64,000 nt of DNA from Lachnospira sp. UBA4346 (GCA_002394205.1 DGTC01000029.1:1-64000), one strand, 5' to 3'. Positions 36,997 through 47,124 are shown, counted from the stretch's first letter. The notes: generated by a model from the letters alone, not told the origin. A program made the numbers and translations.

Positions 36997-38127
36997 ATGT
37001 TAGATTTAGGAAAGATCAGAGAAGATATTGATGGAATTGACCAACAGCTGGTAGATTTATTTGAGAAGAGAATGAAGTTATGCAGAGATGTTGCAGAATA
37101 TAAGATTGATACAGGAAAAAAGGTATTAGATACAGACAGAGAAAAAGCAAAATTAGAAAAGATTGCTTCGCTTGTGAAGGATAAGGAAAATGTACATGCG
37201 ATTAATGATTTATTTGCTCAAATTATGGCAAACAGCAGAAAGATGCAGTACCGTTTATTAGAAGCGACTACAGGTACGTTAAGAGAGCCATATGAGGCGA
37301 TTGATGCGATAGATAAGGTACATTGCAAAGTTGTATATCAGGGTGTTCCGGGGGCATATGCACATATTGCTGCGAAGCAGTTTTTTGAAAAAGAAGAAGA
37401 TATTTCCTGTGTTCCGACATGGCGTGATGCCATGGAAGCTGTTCAGAATGGAAGTGCAGATTATGCTGTACTGCCAATTGAGAATTCTACGGCGGGAATT
37501 GTAGCAGGGGTATATGATTTGCTGCAGGAGTATAATAATTATATTATTGCAGAGACATATGTAAAGGTACAGCATGCCTTATTAGGTCTTCCGGGAACAG
37601 ATTTATCAAAAGTCCAGGTGGTATATTCGCATCCGCAGGGATTGATGCAGTGTTCAGAATTTTTAGAAGAACACAAAGACTGGCAGCAGATTAGTCAGCA
37701 GAATACCGCATTAAGTGCAAAGAAGGTCTTGTTAGAAAAAGATATGACACATGTTGCAATCGCAAGTGAAGAAGCTGCAAAGGAATATGGTCTGGAAGTT
37801 TTAAAATCAGGAATTAACAGAAATAACAACAATACAACAAGATTTGTAGTAGTAACCAAGACAAGAAAGTTTGTAAAGAATGCGCAGAAGATGAGTATTG
37901 TATTTGAGACAACAAATGAGACAGGTACCTTGTACAATCTGCTCAGTCATATTATTTACAACGGATTGAATATGAACAAAATCGAATCAAGACCGATTGA
38001 GGGAAGAAACTGGGAGTTCCGTTTCTTTATTGATTTCGAGGGAAATATTGATGACCCAAGTGTTATGAATGCATTGCGTGGTATTGAAGAAGAGTCAAAA
38101 GCAATTAAGTTGTTGGGAAATTACTAA
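36997..38127 (+). CDS. pheA: Bifunctional chorismate mutase / prephenate dehydratase
   Basis: A P-protein of 376 aa converting chorismate via prephenate to phenylpyruvate for phenylalanine synthesis. Residues 1-85 are the AroQ mutase (IREDIDGIDQQLVDLFEKRM). The dehydratase follows, with VVYQGVPGAYAH, LPIENSTAGIV and the catalytic-site N-N-T-T-R-F in NRNNNNTTRFVVV. A C-terminal ACT domain (GTLYNLLSHI, then ESRPIEGRNWEFRFFIDFEG) suggests feedback inhibition by Phe. The start at 36997 follows TTCGGAGGAAGT; longer in-frame starts lack a ribosome site. It is a single gene. Confidence 0.95.
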   Translation: MLDLGKIREDIDGIDQQLVDLFEKRMKLCRDVAEYKIDTGKKVLDTDREKAKLEKIASLVKDKENVHAINDLFAQIMANSRKMQYRLLEATTGTLREPYEAIDAIDKVHCKVVYQGVPGAYAHIAAKQFFEKEEDISCVPTWRDAMEAVQNGSADYAVLPIENSTAGIVAGVYDLLQEYNNYIIAETYVKVQHALLGLPGTDLSKVQVVYSHPQGLMQCSEFLEEHKDWQQISQQNTALSAKKVLLEKDMTHVAIASEEAAKEYGLEVLKSGINRNNNNTTRFVVVTKTRKFVKNAQKMSIVFETTNETGTLYNLLSHIIYNGLNMNKIESRPIEGRNWEFRFFIDFEGNIDDPSVMNALRGIEEESKAIKLLGNY

Positions 38128-38151
38128 GAATATTTTAGAATCATTAAATAA

Positions 38152-38192
38152 AAAACTGTACGATTAGCAATAAATAATCGTACAGTTTTTTT
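38152..38192. terminator. Bidirectional terminator between pheA and the CLC gene
   Basis: AAACTGTACGATTA and TAATCGTACAGTTT form a perfect 14-bp stem, with A-run and T-run flanks. Confidence 0.9.
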
Positions 38193-38195
38193 AGT

Positions 38196-39473
38196 TTACA
38201 ATGATTGACGGTTGATATAGGTTGTCTTATATTTTGAGTATACGATTTTCTGACTCTTATATAAGCTGTAATAACCTGACAAAAGATAACTGAGTGCAAT
38301 TGCAATGAAACAATATTTCATGGAACCACTTCCGAACAACTCAATGGCTAACAAAAGAGAAGTGATTGGACAATTGGTTACGCCACAAAATACACTAACT
38401 GTTCCGCATGCGGCACACAGACCGACAGGAAGTGAGAAGACAGAAGATAGGAAACTTCCTAAAGTCGCCCCGACAAATAATGTTGGTACGATTTCACCGC
38501 CTTTGTATCCACCGCCGAGTGTCACGCCGGTAAATAGCATTTTCAGAAGAAATACATACCAGGCGCATTGTTTCATGAAACTTGCTGCGATAATATTAGC
38601 ACCGGCACCTAAATAATCCGTTGTTTGAAATACAAAGCGAAGAACGATGACGAGCAGACCGGCAATCAGGATTCTTACATATGTATTTTTAAAAAAATGA
38701 CCATATATCTGTGCGGATTTATGTAACACAACACAGAACAGAACGCTTGCAACGGCAAAAATCAGTGCCATACCAAGTATTTTTGAGCCGTTGATAAAGT
38801 TCATTTCCGGGATTTCACCAACGACAAAGGCAGTCGGTGGAACAGCCAGCAAATGTGCGACATAAGAAGCTATAACTGCGGATAATACGCAGGGAACGAG
38901 TGCTGCATAGTACATAACACCCACACTGATAACTTCCATAGAAAATACGGCAGCTGTAATAGGGGTGCCGAAAAGTGCTGCAAAGCATGCACTCATACCG
39001 GACATAATCAGAATTCTGGTGTCTTTCTCGTCAAAGTGGAACAGTTTGGCAATGAAATTGCCGATAGAACCACCAATTTGTAAGGCTGCTCCTTCACGAC
39101 CGGCAGAACCGCCAAATAAATGGGTTAATAAGGTTGATATAATAATCAACGGAGCTACACGGACAGGCACTTCCTCGCCAGATTGGATAGCTTCAATGAC
39201 AAGATTGGTTCCTTTATTTGTTTCTTCATGCAGAAGTCGGTAGAAGAATACGATAACAATACCGGCAATTGGAAGAAGAAATAAAAGATACGGATGCTCA
39301 ATTCTGTAATTGGTAACGCAGGCTAACAGTTTGTAGAAATAAGAACCGATAATACCTAGCAGAATTCCGATGATAATAGAACAGATAATCCATTTAAACA
39401 GTGATATAATACCTAGTCGAAAACGTTCCATGTGCATTTGGAAGCGTTCTGATGCAAAATATTGTTTTAACAT
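38196..39473 (-). CDS. CLC-family anion transporter, possibly fluoride-type
   Basis: An integral membrane CLC protein of 425 aa with about ten hydrophobic segments. The gating Glu is E127 in HLFGGSAGREGAALQ. The usual GSGIP selectivity motif is replaced by KGTNLV (T89), and GREGP by GREGA. The later motif is GGGYKGGEIVPTLFVGA. Loss of GSGIP together with GGSAGREGxxxQ resembles the CLC-F fluoride/proton antiporters, so fluoride export is as likely as chloride transport. The start overlaps the CYTH stop by seven bases, with GGAGGCATC as Shine-Dalgarno. No fluoride riboswitch was seen near it. Confidence 0.85.
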   Translation of the reverse strand: MLKQYFASERFQMHMERFRLGIISLFKWIICSIIIGILLGIIGSYFYKLLACVTNYRIEHPYLLFLLPIAGIVIVFFYRLLHEETNKGTNLVIEAIQSGEEVPVRVAPLIIISTLLTHLFGGSAGREGAALQIGGSIGNFIAKLFHFDEKDTRILIMSGMSACFAALFGTPITAAVFSMEVISVGVMYYAALVPCVLSAVIASYVAHLLAVPPTAFVVGEIPEMNFINGSKILGMALIFAVASVLFCVVLHKSAQIYGHFFKNTYVRILIAGLLVIVLRFVFQTTDYLGAGANIIAASFMKQCAWYVFLLKMLFTGVTLGGGYKGGEIVPTLFVGATLGSFLSSVFSLPVGLCAACGTVSVFCGVTNCPITSLLLAIELFGSGSMKYCFIAIALSYLLSGYYSLYKSQKIVYSKYKTTYINRQSL

Positions 39474-39946
39474 GATGCCTCCTGTTTCTCTGTGTCTGAA
39501 AAAATGCGCTGGCTCATAGAGCTGTTTTGGTAAGAAGAATCATTTGTTACATCTTTGTCAAACCATGCCGGCGGATTGTAGGAATTGGCTTCATCTAATG
39601 AGGAAAATTCCACTTCTGCAAGAATGGTTCCTGCAAATACGCCTTCAAAAATGTCTAGTTCAATTGTTAAACCGGTTTCATCCGGAATTTCATAACGTTT
39701 TTTTCGAATGACATTTCCATCAGCTTTGGCAAGTAAATGGTTGTACGATTCTTCTGTGAGTGGAAGATTGTATTCCTCTCTTGCAAGAAGTCCCTTTCCC
39801 TTATATGTCAGATAATAAGAATCATTATCCTGTCTGACACGGACGACAGGTCTGGTTGACAAATATCCCTGTTCAATGAGACGGCAGGGATATTCGTTTA
39901 AGTTTTCCGGAATATTCTTTACGAGATATTTTCGTTCGATTTCCAT
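39467..39946 (-). CDS. CYTH domain protein
   Basis: A small triphosphate-tunnel-type protein of 159 aa. The N-terminal MEIERKYLV holds the ExExK signature, followed by paired charged strands (RLIEQGYLS, VVRVRQDNDSYYLTYKGKG, VIRKKRYEI, IELDIFEG, ILAEVEF). Bacterial members hydrolyse inorganic tripolyphosphate or similar substrates. I set the start at 39946, with GGAGAAC upstream; a GTG 63 bases earlier is also in frame but lacks conservation. It sits between an ABC-F gene and the CLC gene in a minus-strand operon. Confidence 0.88.
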   Translation of the reverse strand: MEIERKYLVKNIPENLNEYPCRLIEQGYLSTRPVVRVRQDNDSYYLTYKGKGLLAREEYNLPLTEESYNHLLAKADGNVIRKKRYEIPDETGLTIELDIFEGVFAGTILAEVEFSSLDEANSYNPPAWFDKDVTNDSSYQNSSMSQRIFSDTEKQEASC

Positions 39947-40051
39947 AATAAAAAGTTCTCCATTCTGAAGCGTTATATTGATATTTTCTGATTGGTGACG
40001 CTCCGGCACGAATCTTTGTTATAAAATTAGTGGTTGGATGAAGTTGTGAAG

Positions 40052-41992
40052 TTATTCCAATGCTTCAGATAATTCTTCCCAACGTTCATAAAGTGTTTCG
40101 AGTTCTTCTGAAAGCGTTGTGCGTTCTTTATGTAATTGAAGTAATTTTGCAGAATCATTGCATACTTCCGGAAGTGCAGATTCATTATCAAGTGATTCAA
40201 TGCGTTCTTCAATTTCAGAGATGCGCTGTTCTGTTTTTTTCAGTTCATTTTCCTGCTTTCTGCGAAGGTTTTGCTGCTCACGGGATAATTTCCAATCAGC
40301 TTTTGTGTTAGATGCAGCAGCCGGCTGAGAAGAAGCAGACGCTTTTTGTACAATTGGTGTGGCATCTTTTAATGCAGCGGCAGTAAGTGCGTCTTTTTTG
40401 TCTAAATAGTAGTCGTAGTTGCCGATGTAATTGACAGTTAACTGATTCGTCAGTTCGATAATACGGGTTGCGGTTGTGTTAATAAAATAACGATCATGAG
40501 AAACGTATAACACCGTTCCGGTATAGTTATTTAATGCATTTTCTAGGATTTCTTTAGAAACCATATCCAAATGGTTGGTAGGTTCATCTAAGATTAAGAA
40601 ATTTGCATTTGATAACATGAGCTTAGCCAGTGAAACACGTCCACGTTCGCCACCGCTCAAATCCCGGATATATTTGAATACATCGTCATTTGTAAATAAA
40701 AATGCTGCAAGCGTATTTCGAATCTGTGTGTTATTTAAGTCCGGGTATGCATCCTGAATTTCTTCAAATAATGTCTTATCCGGATCAAGTACCTGCTGTT
40801 CCTGATCGTAGTAACCGATGGTAACCTTTGCACCGAGACGAATACTGCCGGAGTCGCTTGGAATCAGTCCGTTGATAATCTTTAACATGGTTGTCTTACC
40901 GGTTCCGTTATTGCCGATGATGGCAACACGTTCTCCACGCTGAATATCAAAAGAAATATCGTTAAATAAGACATTTCCGTCGAATTGTTTTGACAAATGT
41001 TCAACATGAAGTACGTCATTTCCACTGACAACCTGAGGATTTAAGGTAATATGCATTTTATCATTGAGTTCTGCAGGTTTTTCTACACGGTCGATTCGGT
41101 CAAGCATTTTTTCACGGCTTTCCGCACGCTTGATAGATTTTTCACGGTTAAACTGCTTTAATTTTGTAATGACTTCTTCCTGATGTTTGATATCACGCTG
41201 CTGGTTTAAATATTCTTTTAACTGCATATTGCGAAGAATCTTTTTCTTTTCTGCGTAAGCGGTGTAATTGCCGGAAAATACAGTTGTTGTTCCATTATCA
41301 ATTTCAACGACCTTTGTTACAATTTTATCAAGAAAATAACGGTCATGGGCAACGATGATAACACTGCCTTTATAACCGAGCAGGTAATTTTCCAGCCAGC
41401 GAATGGATTCCATATCTAAATGGTTGGTAGGCTCATCAAGCAGAATAATATCAGGATTTGACAAGAGCAGTTTGCCGAGGGCAACACGTGTCTTTTGTCC
41501 GCCGGATAATGTGTTGACCTGTAATGAAAAATCATCTTCTGTAAAGCCTAATCCTTTGAGAACGCCGGTAATTTCACTTTTGTAGGCATAGCCATTTTGT
41601 AATTCAAATTCATGATTCAGACGTGTGTACTGATTTAACAGGGATTCGAGTGCATCACCGCTTAGATGCTGCATTTCCTGTTCCATATCACGGATGCGCT
41701 GTTCCATATCAATGATATCCTGTTTTACAAGCAGCAGTTCGTCATAAATGGTGCTGTCAGATGATAAATTCTGATGTTGGGCAAGATAGCCGAGAGTGGT
41801 ATCTTTTGCGAGTGTCACCAGACCGGAATCAGCACGCAGTTCGCCTACGATAATTTTAAGCAGTGTAGACTTGCCGGCACCATTTGGACCGACAATGGCT
41901 GTTTTTTCATGTTCTTCTATATTGAATGAACAGTCTTTGATGATTGTATCAATCCCAAAAGACTTGGAAATATTGTTGCATGATAAAATCAT
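40052..41992 (-). CDS. ABC-F family ATPase with C-terminal coiled coil
   Basis: A tandem-ABC soluble protein of 646 aa, YdiF/Uup-like. Both Walker A loops are intact (GPNGAGKST, GNNGTGKTT). Both signatures (LSGGQKT, LSGGERG) and both Walker B motifs (LLDEPTNHLD, ILDEPTNHLD) are also intact, unlike the ABC-F at 15102. The linker is basic and the last 90 residues are a charged coiled coil (ENELKKTEQRISEIEERIE). Likely acts on the ribosome; a resistance role cannot be judged. The start follows AAGGAAGGAATTTATCC. It is divergent from the DEAD-box gene. Confidence 0.92.
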   Translation of the reverse strand: MILSCNNISKSFGIDTIIKDCSFNIEEHEKTAIVGPNGAGKSTLLKIIVGELRADSGLVTLAKDTTLGYLAQHQNLSSDSTIYDELLLVKQDIIDMEQRIRDMEQEMQHLSGDALESLLNQYTRLNHEFELQNGYAYKSEITGVLKGLGFTEDDFSLQVNTLSGGQKTRVALGKLLLSNPDIILLDEPTNHLDMESIRWLENYLLGYKGSVIIVAHDRYFLDKIVTKVVEIDNGTTTVFSGNYTAYAEKKKILRNMQLKEYLNQQRDIKHQEEVITKLKQFNREKSIKRAESREKMLDRIDRVEKPAELNDKMHITLNPQVVSGNDVLHVEHLSKQFDGNVLFNDISFDIQRGERVAIIGNNGTGKTTMLKIINGLIPSDSGSIRLGAKVTIGYYDQEQQVLDPDKTLFEEIQDAYPDLNNTQIRNTLAAFLFTNDDVFKYIRDLSGGERGRVSLAKLMLSNANFLILDEPTNHLDMVSKEILENALNNYTGTVLYVSHDRYFINTTATRIIELTNQLTVNYIGNYDYYLDKKDALTAAALKDATPIVQKASASSQPAAASNTKADWKLSREQQNLRRKQENELKKTEQRISEIEERIESLDNESALPEVCNDSAKLLQLHKERTTLSEELETLYERWEELSEALE

Positions 41993-42254
41993 GGATAAAT
42001 TCCTTCCTTTACATATAATTTTGGTAGTTGTTTCCTACCTTTTTGAGACGAATTCTGATGATGAGCAAAAATCCGCATCATTTCTATTATATAGACTTCT
42101 AAAAATCATTGCAACTGTCTGAGCATTTCTTTTTCATATCCATTTGAAAGAAAGAAGAATCATTGTCGGTGAAAGAAATTCAAGGGGATACAGCGTTTAA
42201 AGTGCTTAGACGTAGGAACGGATATGAAGATAGAAGCTGGTGTAGAAAAATATT

Positions 42255-42283
42255 TTGACAAGAGAATACAAATCCCGTATACT
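42255..42283 (+). promoter_or_regulatory. Near-consensus SigA promoter of the DEAD-box gene
   Basis: TTGACA (42255-42260), exactly 17 bp, TATACT (42278-42283), 40 bp before the start codon. The rest of the 330-bp divergent gap (41993-42322) shows no other feature I recognise. Confidence 0.8.
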
Positions 42284-42322
42284 AAATTAGTTACACATAA
42301 GTAGGAAAGGTAAAAGAATTAT

Positions 42323-43927
42323 ATGAAATTTGAAGAGTTACAGATAGATGAGAGAATGCTTCGTGCGATTGAAGATATGGGGTTTGAAGAGGCTTCCCCA
42401 ATTCAGGCACAGGCAATTCCGGTCGTATTACAAGGAAGAGATATTGTAGGTCAGGCACAGACAGGAACGGGAAAGACTGCTGCATATTCGATTCCGATGT
42501 TACAAAAGATTGATCCGAATCTAAAGAAAGTACAGGCAATTGTATTGTGTCCGACAAGAGAACTTGCAGTTCAGGTAGCGGAAGAGATTCGTAAACTGGC
42601 AAAATATATGAGTGACATTAAGGTGCTTCCGGTATATGGCGGACAGGAGATTGTCAGACAGATTAAGGCATTAAAGACTGGTGTTCAGATTGTAGTCGGT
42701 ACACCGGGAAGAGTTATGGATCATATGCGCAGAAAGACCGTGAAGTTTGACAATGTATCTATGGTAATTCTTGATGAAGCCGATGAAATGTTAGATATGG
42801 GATTCCGTGAAGATATGGAGACGATTCTGACGGATACACCGGAGGAACGTCAGACGGTGTTATTTTCTGCAACCATGCCAAAAGCAATTATGGATATTGC
42901 AAAGAAATTTCAGAATAATGCAGAAATTATCAAGGTGGTTCGTAAGGAATTAACAGTTGAAAATATTGAACAGTATTATTACGAGGTACGACCAAAGAAT
43001 AAGAATGAAGTACTCTGTCGTCTGATTGACATTTATAATCCAAGATTATCTGTTGTATTCTGTAATACAAAGAGAAAAGTGGATGAATTGATTTCAGAAT
43101 TAAAGGGACGTGGATATTTTGCAGATGGAATTCACGGGGATATGAAGCAGGCACAGCGTGACCGTGTGATGAGTGATTTCAGAGAAGGCAAAACAGAGAT
43201 TCTGATTGCGACAGATGTTGCAGCCAGAGGAATAGATGTCAGCAACGTGGATGTGGTATTTAATTATGATTTGCCACAGGATGAAGAATATTATGTACAC
43301 CGAATCGGAAGAACAGGCCGTGCAGGTAAGGAAGGTCTTGCATTGTCATTTATTTCCGGAAAAGAAGTATATAAGTTAAAGGATATTGAGCATTATTGTA
43401 AGACGAAGATTAAGGCAAAGCCGGTTCCGTCATTAGATGATGTAAAGAATACAAAGATTGATTCAATTTTTGAGCAGATTAAAGAAGTCATTGAAGAAGG
43501 CGGTTTGTCTGATATGATAGAAATGGTTGAAAATCATGTCAATGAAGAAGATTATACGGCAATGGATATGGCAGCTGCATTGTTGAAGATGACAATCGGA
43601 GATTCTTTAAATAGAAAAGATGAAGTGGAAGAATACCATTATGATGTGGATAATGACAATCATGGTATGGTAAGATTGTTTATAAATGTTGGTAAAAAGG
43701 ATAAGATTAAGCCGGCAAACATTTTAGGTGCTATTGCTGGAGAATCCGGTATGCCGGGAAAACTTGTCGGAGCAATTGATATGTTAGACAGTTATACATT
43801 TGTAGAAGTTCCTGCAAAGCATGCAGACAAGGTACTTCATGCGATGGAACATGCGAAGATTAAGGGCAGAACAATTAACATCGAAAAGGCTTCGGGTTCA
43901 AAGAAGAAAAAGAGAAGAAGAAAATAA
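42323..43927 (+). CDS. DEAD-box ATP-dependent RNA helicase with DbpA-type RNA-binding domain
   Basis: A CshA/DeaD-like helicase of 534 aa for RNA remodelling, ribosome assembly and cold adaptation. Motifs: Q-motif SPIQAQAIP, AQTGTGKT, PTRELA, GTPGRV, LDEADEMLDMG, FSATMP, and HRIGRTGRAG in the second RecA domain. Residues of about 450-530 (MVRLFINVGKKDKIKPANIL, then INIEKA) match the DbpA RRM-like domain, and the tail is basic (KKKKRRRK). This links it to the DbpA/DeaD group. The Shine-Dalgarno is AGGAAAGG. It is a single gene. Confidence 0.93.
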   Translation: MKFEELQIDERMLRAIEDMGFEEASPIQAQAIPVVLQGRDIVGQAQTGTGKTAAYSIPMLQKIDPNLKKVQAIVLCPTRELAVQVAEEIRKLAKYMSDIKVLPVYGGQEIVRQIKALKTGVQIVVGTPGRVMDHMRRKTVKFDNVSMVILDEADEMLDMGFREDMETILTDTPEERQTVLFSATMPKAIMDIAKKFQNNAEIIKVVRKELTVENIEQYYYEVRPKNKNEVLCRLIDIYNPRLSVVFCNTKRKVDELISELKGRGYFADGIHGDMKQAQRDRVMSDFREGKTEILIATDVAARGIDVSNVDVVFNYDLPQDEEYYVHRIGRTGRAGKEGLALSFISGKEVYKLKDIEHYCKTKIKAKPVPSLDDVKNTKIDSIFEQIKEVIEEGGLSDMIEMVENHVNEEDYTAMDMAAALLKMTIGDSLNRKDEVEEYHYDVDNDNHGMVRLFINVGKKDKIKPANILGAIAGESGMPGKLVGAIDMLDSYTFVEVPAKHADKVLHAMEHAKIKGRTINIEKASGSKKKKRRRK

Positions 43928-43988
43928 TAACAGATACGAAATTGTTAAATATATATCAATGATGTAACATACGGAAAGGTGTGGTAGA

Positions 43989-44672
43989 ATGAATACAGAA
44001 TTGACACTTTCGACAATAAATAAAGAAGAAGTAGCACGTTATTTAGGATATGGTCAGAATATTCCGGATGAAAGGGTGCAGGAGTTATTTGAAGAATGTG
44101 AGAAGCAGGTATTAGACTGTGCAAGAGCACGTTATACTTATAAAGTCTTTGATTTTGAAATAGATGATAAGGCACGACTTGTTCGGATATTGGGAACGAA
44201 TCTTGAACTCACGGGGAATTCAATATGCAGACATCTTCGGGGTTGTGAGAAAGTTGTTCTGATGGCGGTAACAATATCAGAAGGAATTGATAAGTTGATT
44301 CGTATTGCAAGAATCCGTGATATGGCAGAAGCAGTTGTAATTGACAGTATGTCAAGTGCAGCAGTGGAACAGGCGTGTGACAGAGCAGAGCAGGTTATAC
44401 GTTCAGAATATCCGGATTACTACCAGACATTTCGTTTTGGAATAGGATATGGGGATTTGCCGATTCATTTGCAGGCAGATTTCTTAAATGTATTAAATGC
44501 ATCAAAGACAATCGGATTGGGAGTAAGTAAGAGTTGTATGCTGATTCCGACAAAGTCAGTAACGGCGGTTATAGGATTGTCAAAGACACCGATTACAGGA
44601 CAGGCAAAGGGCTGCCAGACTTGTAATATGCAGGGAAGATGCCAATTTAGAAAATCAGGAGGACATTGTTGA
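43989..44672 (+). CDS. Cobalamin-dependent methionine synthase activation-domain protein
   Basis: A 227-aa protein matching the MetH reactivation domain, found here as a separate gene. It has the conserved core EAVVIDSMSSAAVEQACDRAEQ and GYGDLPIHLQADF, which in MetH binds SAM for reductive methylation of inactive cob(II)alamin, and a Cys-rich tail (GCQTCNMQGRC). Its stop overlaps the metH ATG by one base (TGATG), so both are made together. The division of labour is inferred from the family and the operon. Confidence 0.88.
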   Translation: MNTELTLSTINKEEVARYLGYGQNIPDERVQELFEECEKQVLDCARARYTYKVFDFEIDDKARLVRILGTNLELTGNSICRHLRGCEKVVLMAVTISEGIDKLIRIARIRDMAEAVVIDSMSSAAVEQACDRAEQVIRSEYPDYYQTFRFGIGYGDLPIHLQADFLNVLNASKTIGLGVSKSCMLIPTKSVTAVIGLSKTPITGQAKGCQTCNMQGRCQFRKSGGHC

Positions 44673-47095
44673 TGGCAAAGGATTTTAGAACACGGTTACA
44701 AGAGGATTATGTTATTCTGGATGGTGCAATGGGCACGATGCTTCAGGCCGCAGGAATGAAGATGGGAGAGATTCCGGAGGTGCTTAGTATTACACGTCCG
44801 GAATTGCTTGTATCCATTCATGAGCAGTATTTACAGGCAGGTGCCGATGTTGTATATGCCAATACATTTGGTGCAAACCGCTATAAATTAGAAGGCTCAG
44901 GCTATACAGTAACAGAACTTGTCAAGGCAGCCATTTGCAATGCGAAGCAGGCATGTGAAAATGTCAATCCGGATGGACTGGTTGCACTTGATATTGGTTC
45001 TATTGGACAGTTACTTGCACCGACAGGTGTACTTTCATTTGATGAAGCATATGATATTTTTAAAGAGATTATCGTTGCAGGCAGTGAGGCAGATGTCATT
45101 GTATTTGAGACGATGACAGATTTGTTAGAAGTCAAGGCAGCCGTTCTTGCAGCCAAAGAAAATTCTGATTTACCGGTTGTCTGCACCATGACCTTTGAAA
45201 TGAACCAGAGAACCTTTACAGGTTGTTCGATTCCTTCTATGGCACTGACACTCAGCGGTCTTGGTGTGGATGCGCTTGGTGTAAACTGTTCACTCGGACC
45301 TAAGGAATTAGAGCCTGTTATAGCAGAACTGAGTAAATGGACAAGACTTCCAATCGTTGTAAAGCCAAATGCAGGACTTCCTGATCCGAAGACCAATACA
45401 TATAATGTCACAGCACCGGAATTTGCTGCACTTATGAAGGAATTGCGTCAGTATGACATAAAATGTTTTGGTGGTTGTTGTGGTACAACACCGGAATTCA
45501 TAAAGGAATTGTCGGATATGCTTCATGCAGAGGGTAATGCAGGTTTCCATAAGGAAAAAGAGATTCCTTCTGCAGTATGTTCAGCAACGAATACCGTTAC
45601 GATTACGGAGCCTAGAATTATTGGAGAGCGTATTAATCCGACCGGAAAGAAGCTCTTTAAAGAAGCATTATTAAATAAAGATATGGATTACATCTTAAAT
45701 CAGGCATTAGAACAGATTCATGCAGGAGCAGATATTTTGGATGTAAATGTAGGTCTTCCGGGAGTGGACGAACGTGCGATGATGGTTGATACCATTCAGG
45801 CACTGCAGGCAATTGTTGATGTTCCGTTGCAGATTGATTCTACGATTCCGGAAGTATTAGAGGCTGCACTTCGTGTATACAATGGTAAGCCAATCGTGAA
45901 TTCATGTAACGGAGAAGAAGAATCCTTAAATAATGTATTGCCGCTGGTAAAGAAATATGGTGCGGCAGTCGTTGGCCTTGCATTAGATAAAGACGGAATT
46001 CCGCCGAAAGCAGAGGATCGTGTTGAAATTGCCAAAAAGATTATGAATCGTGCAATGGCACTTGGTATTCCAAAAGAGGATATTTATATTGACTGTCTGA
46101 CACTGACAGCTTCTGCAGAACAGGAAGGTGTTATGGAGACATTAAAGGCGGTGTATACAGTCAAGCATGAGTTGGGTTTAAAGACAGTACTGGGGGTTTC
46201 AAATATTTCATTTGGACTTCCAAACAGAAGACTGGTAAATCACATTTTCCTTACGATGGCATTGACAAACGGCTTGGATTTACCAATTATCAATCCGAAT
46301 ATTGAGGAAATGACAGGTGCAGTACGTGCATATAAGCTGCTTGCCAATATTGATAAGAATTCTGTTGACTTTATTAAGGCATATGCAAATATGCCAAAGG
46401 TAGCAAAGATTGCACCGGCAGCACCGGTTGCGGAAGCAGTGATACCGACAGCACCGGAACAGGGGGAGACGAATTCAAACCCGCTTTATCAGGCTGTTAT
46501 TAACGGTATGAAGAATGAAGGTGCAGAGCTTACAAAGCAGATGCTTGAGACGACGGACTCTATGGAAATTGTCAATGAAATCTTAATTCCTGCATTAGAT
46601 CAGATTGGCGCGGATTTTGAGAAGGGAACGATATTCCTGCCGCAGCTGATTATGTCAGCCGGGGTAGCACAGGCGGCATTTGAAGAGATTCGTAAGGCAA
46701 TGGTATTGAACAATACGAAGCAGGAGAGCAAAGGCAAAATTGTTATAGCAACCGTAAAGGGCGATGTTCATGATATTGGTAAGAATATCGTAAAAGTCCT
46801 GTTGCAAAACTACGGATACGATGTCATTGACTTAGGAAAAGATGTAGAATATCAGGCAGTTGTAGATGCAATTATTGAAAATGATGCGAAGTTAGTCGGT
46901 CTGTCAGCACTTATGACAACAACACTTGTATCCATGAAAGAAACAATTGAACTGATTCATGAGAAGCAATTAGATTGTAAGATTATGGTCGGTGGCGCAG
47001 TATTAACACCGGAATATGCAAAAGAAATTCATGCCGATTTCTACGCAAAAGATGCCAAAGAATCCGTTGATATAGCAAAAAGAGTCCTTGGGTAA
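44672..47095 (+). CDS. metH: Cobalamin-dependent methionine synthase lacking the activation domain
   Basis: A 807-aa MetH that methylates homocysteine from methyl-tetrahydrofolate. Domains: homocysteine/zinc domain (ILDGAMGTMLQ, GVNCSLGP, GGCCGTTPEF with the Cys ligands); pterin-binding domain (IIGERINPTGKK, ILDVNVGLPGVDE); and cap and B12 domains, where GDVHDIGKN carries H700 for cobalt ligation. It stops after the B12 domain, so the SAM activation domain is provided by the upstream gene. The start is ATG 44672 with AGGAGG nine bases upstream. Confidence 0.94.
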   Translation: MAKDFRTRLQEDYVILDGAMGTMLQAAGMKMGEIPEVLSITRPELLVSIHEQYLQAGADVVYANTFGANRYKLEGSGYTVTELVKAAICNAKQACENVNPDGLVALDIGSIGQLLAPTGVLSFDEAYDIFKEIIVAGSEADVIVFETMTDLLEVKAAVLAAKENSDLPVVCTMTFEMNQRTFTGCSIPSMALTLSGLGVDALGVNCSLGPKELEPVIAELSKWTRLPIVVKPNAGLPDPKTNTYNVTAPEFAALMKELRQYDIKCFGGCCGTTPEFIKELSDMLHAEGNAGFHKEKEIPSAVCSATNTVTITEPRIIGERINPTGKKLFKEALLNKDMDYILNQALEQIHAGADILDVNVGLPGVDERAMMVDTIQALQAIVDVPLQIDSTIPEVLEAALRVYNGKPIVNSCNGEEESLNNVLPLVKKYGAAVVGLALDKDGIPPKAEDRVEIAKKIMNRAMALGIPKEDIYIDCLTLTASAEQEGVMETLKAVYTVKHELGLKTVLGVSNISFGLPNRRLVNHIFLTMALTNGLDLPIINPNIEEMTGAVRAYKLLANIDKNSVDFIKAYANMPKVAKIAPAAPVAEAVIPTAPEQGETNSNPLYQAVINGMKNEGAELTKQMLETTDSMEIVNEILIPALDQIGADFEKGTIFLPQLIMSAGVAQAAFEEIRKAMVLNNTKQESKGKIVIATVKGDVHDIGKNIVKVLLQNYGYDVIDLGKDVEYQAVVDAIIENDAKLVGLSALMTTTLVSMKETIELIHEKQLDCKIMVGGAVLTPEYAKEIHADFYAKDAKESVDIAKRVLG

Positions 47096-47124
47096 GCAGA
47101 AAAATAAATTTTATCAATAAAATT

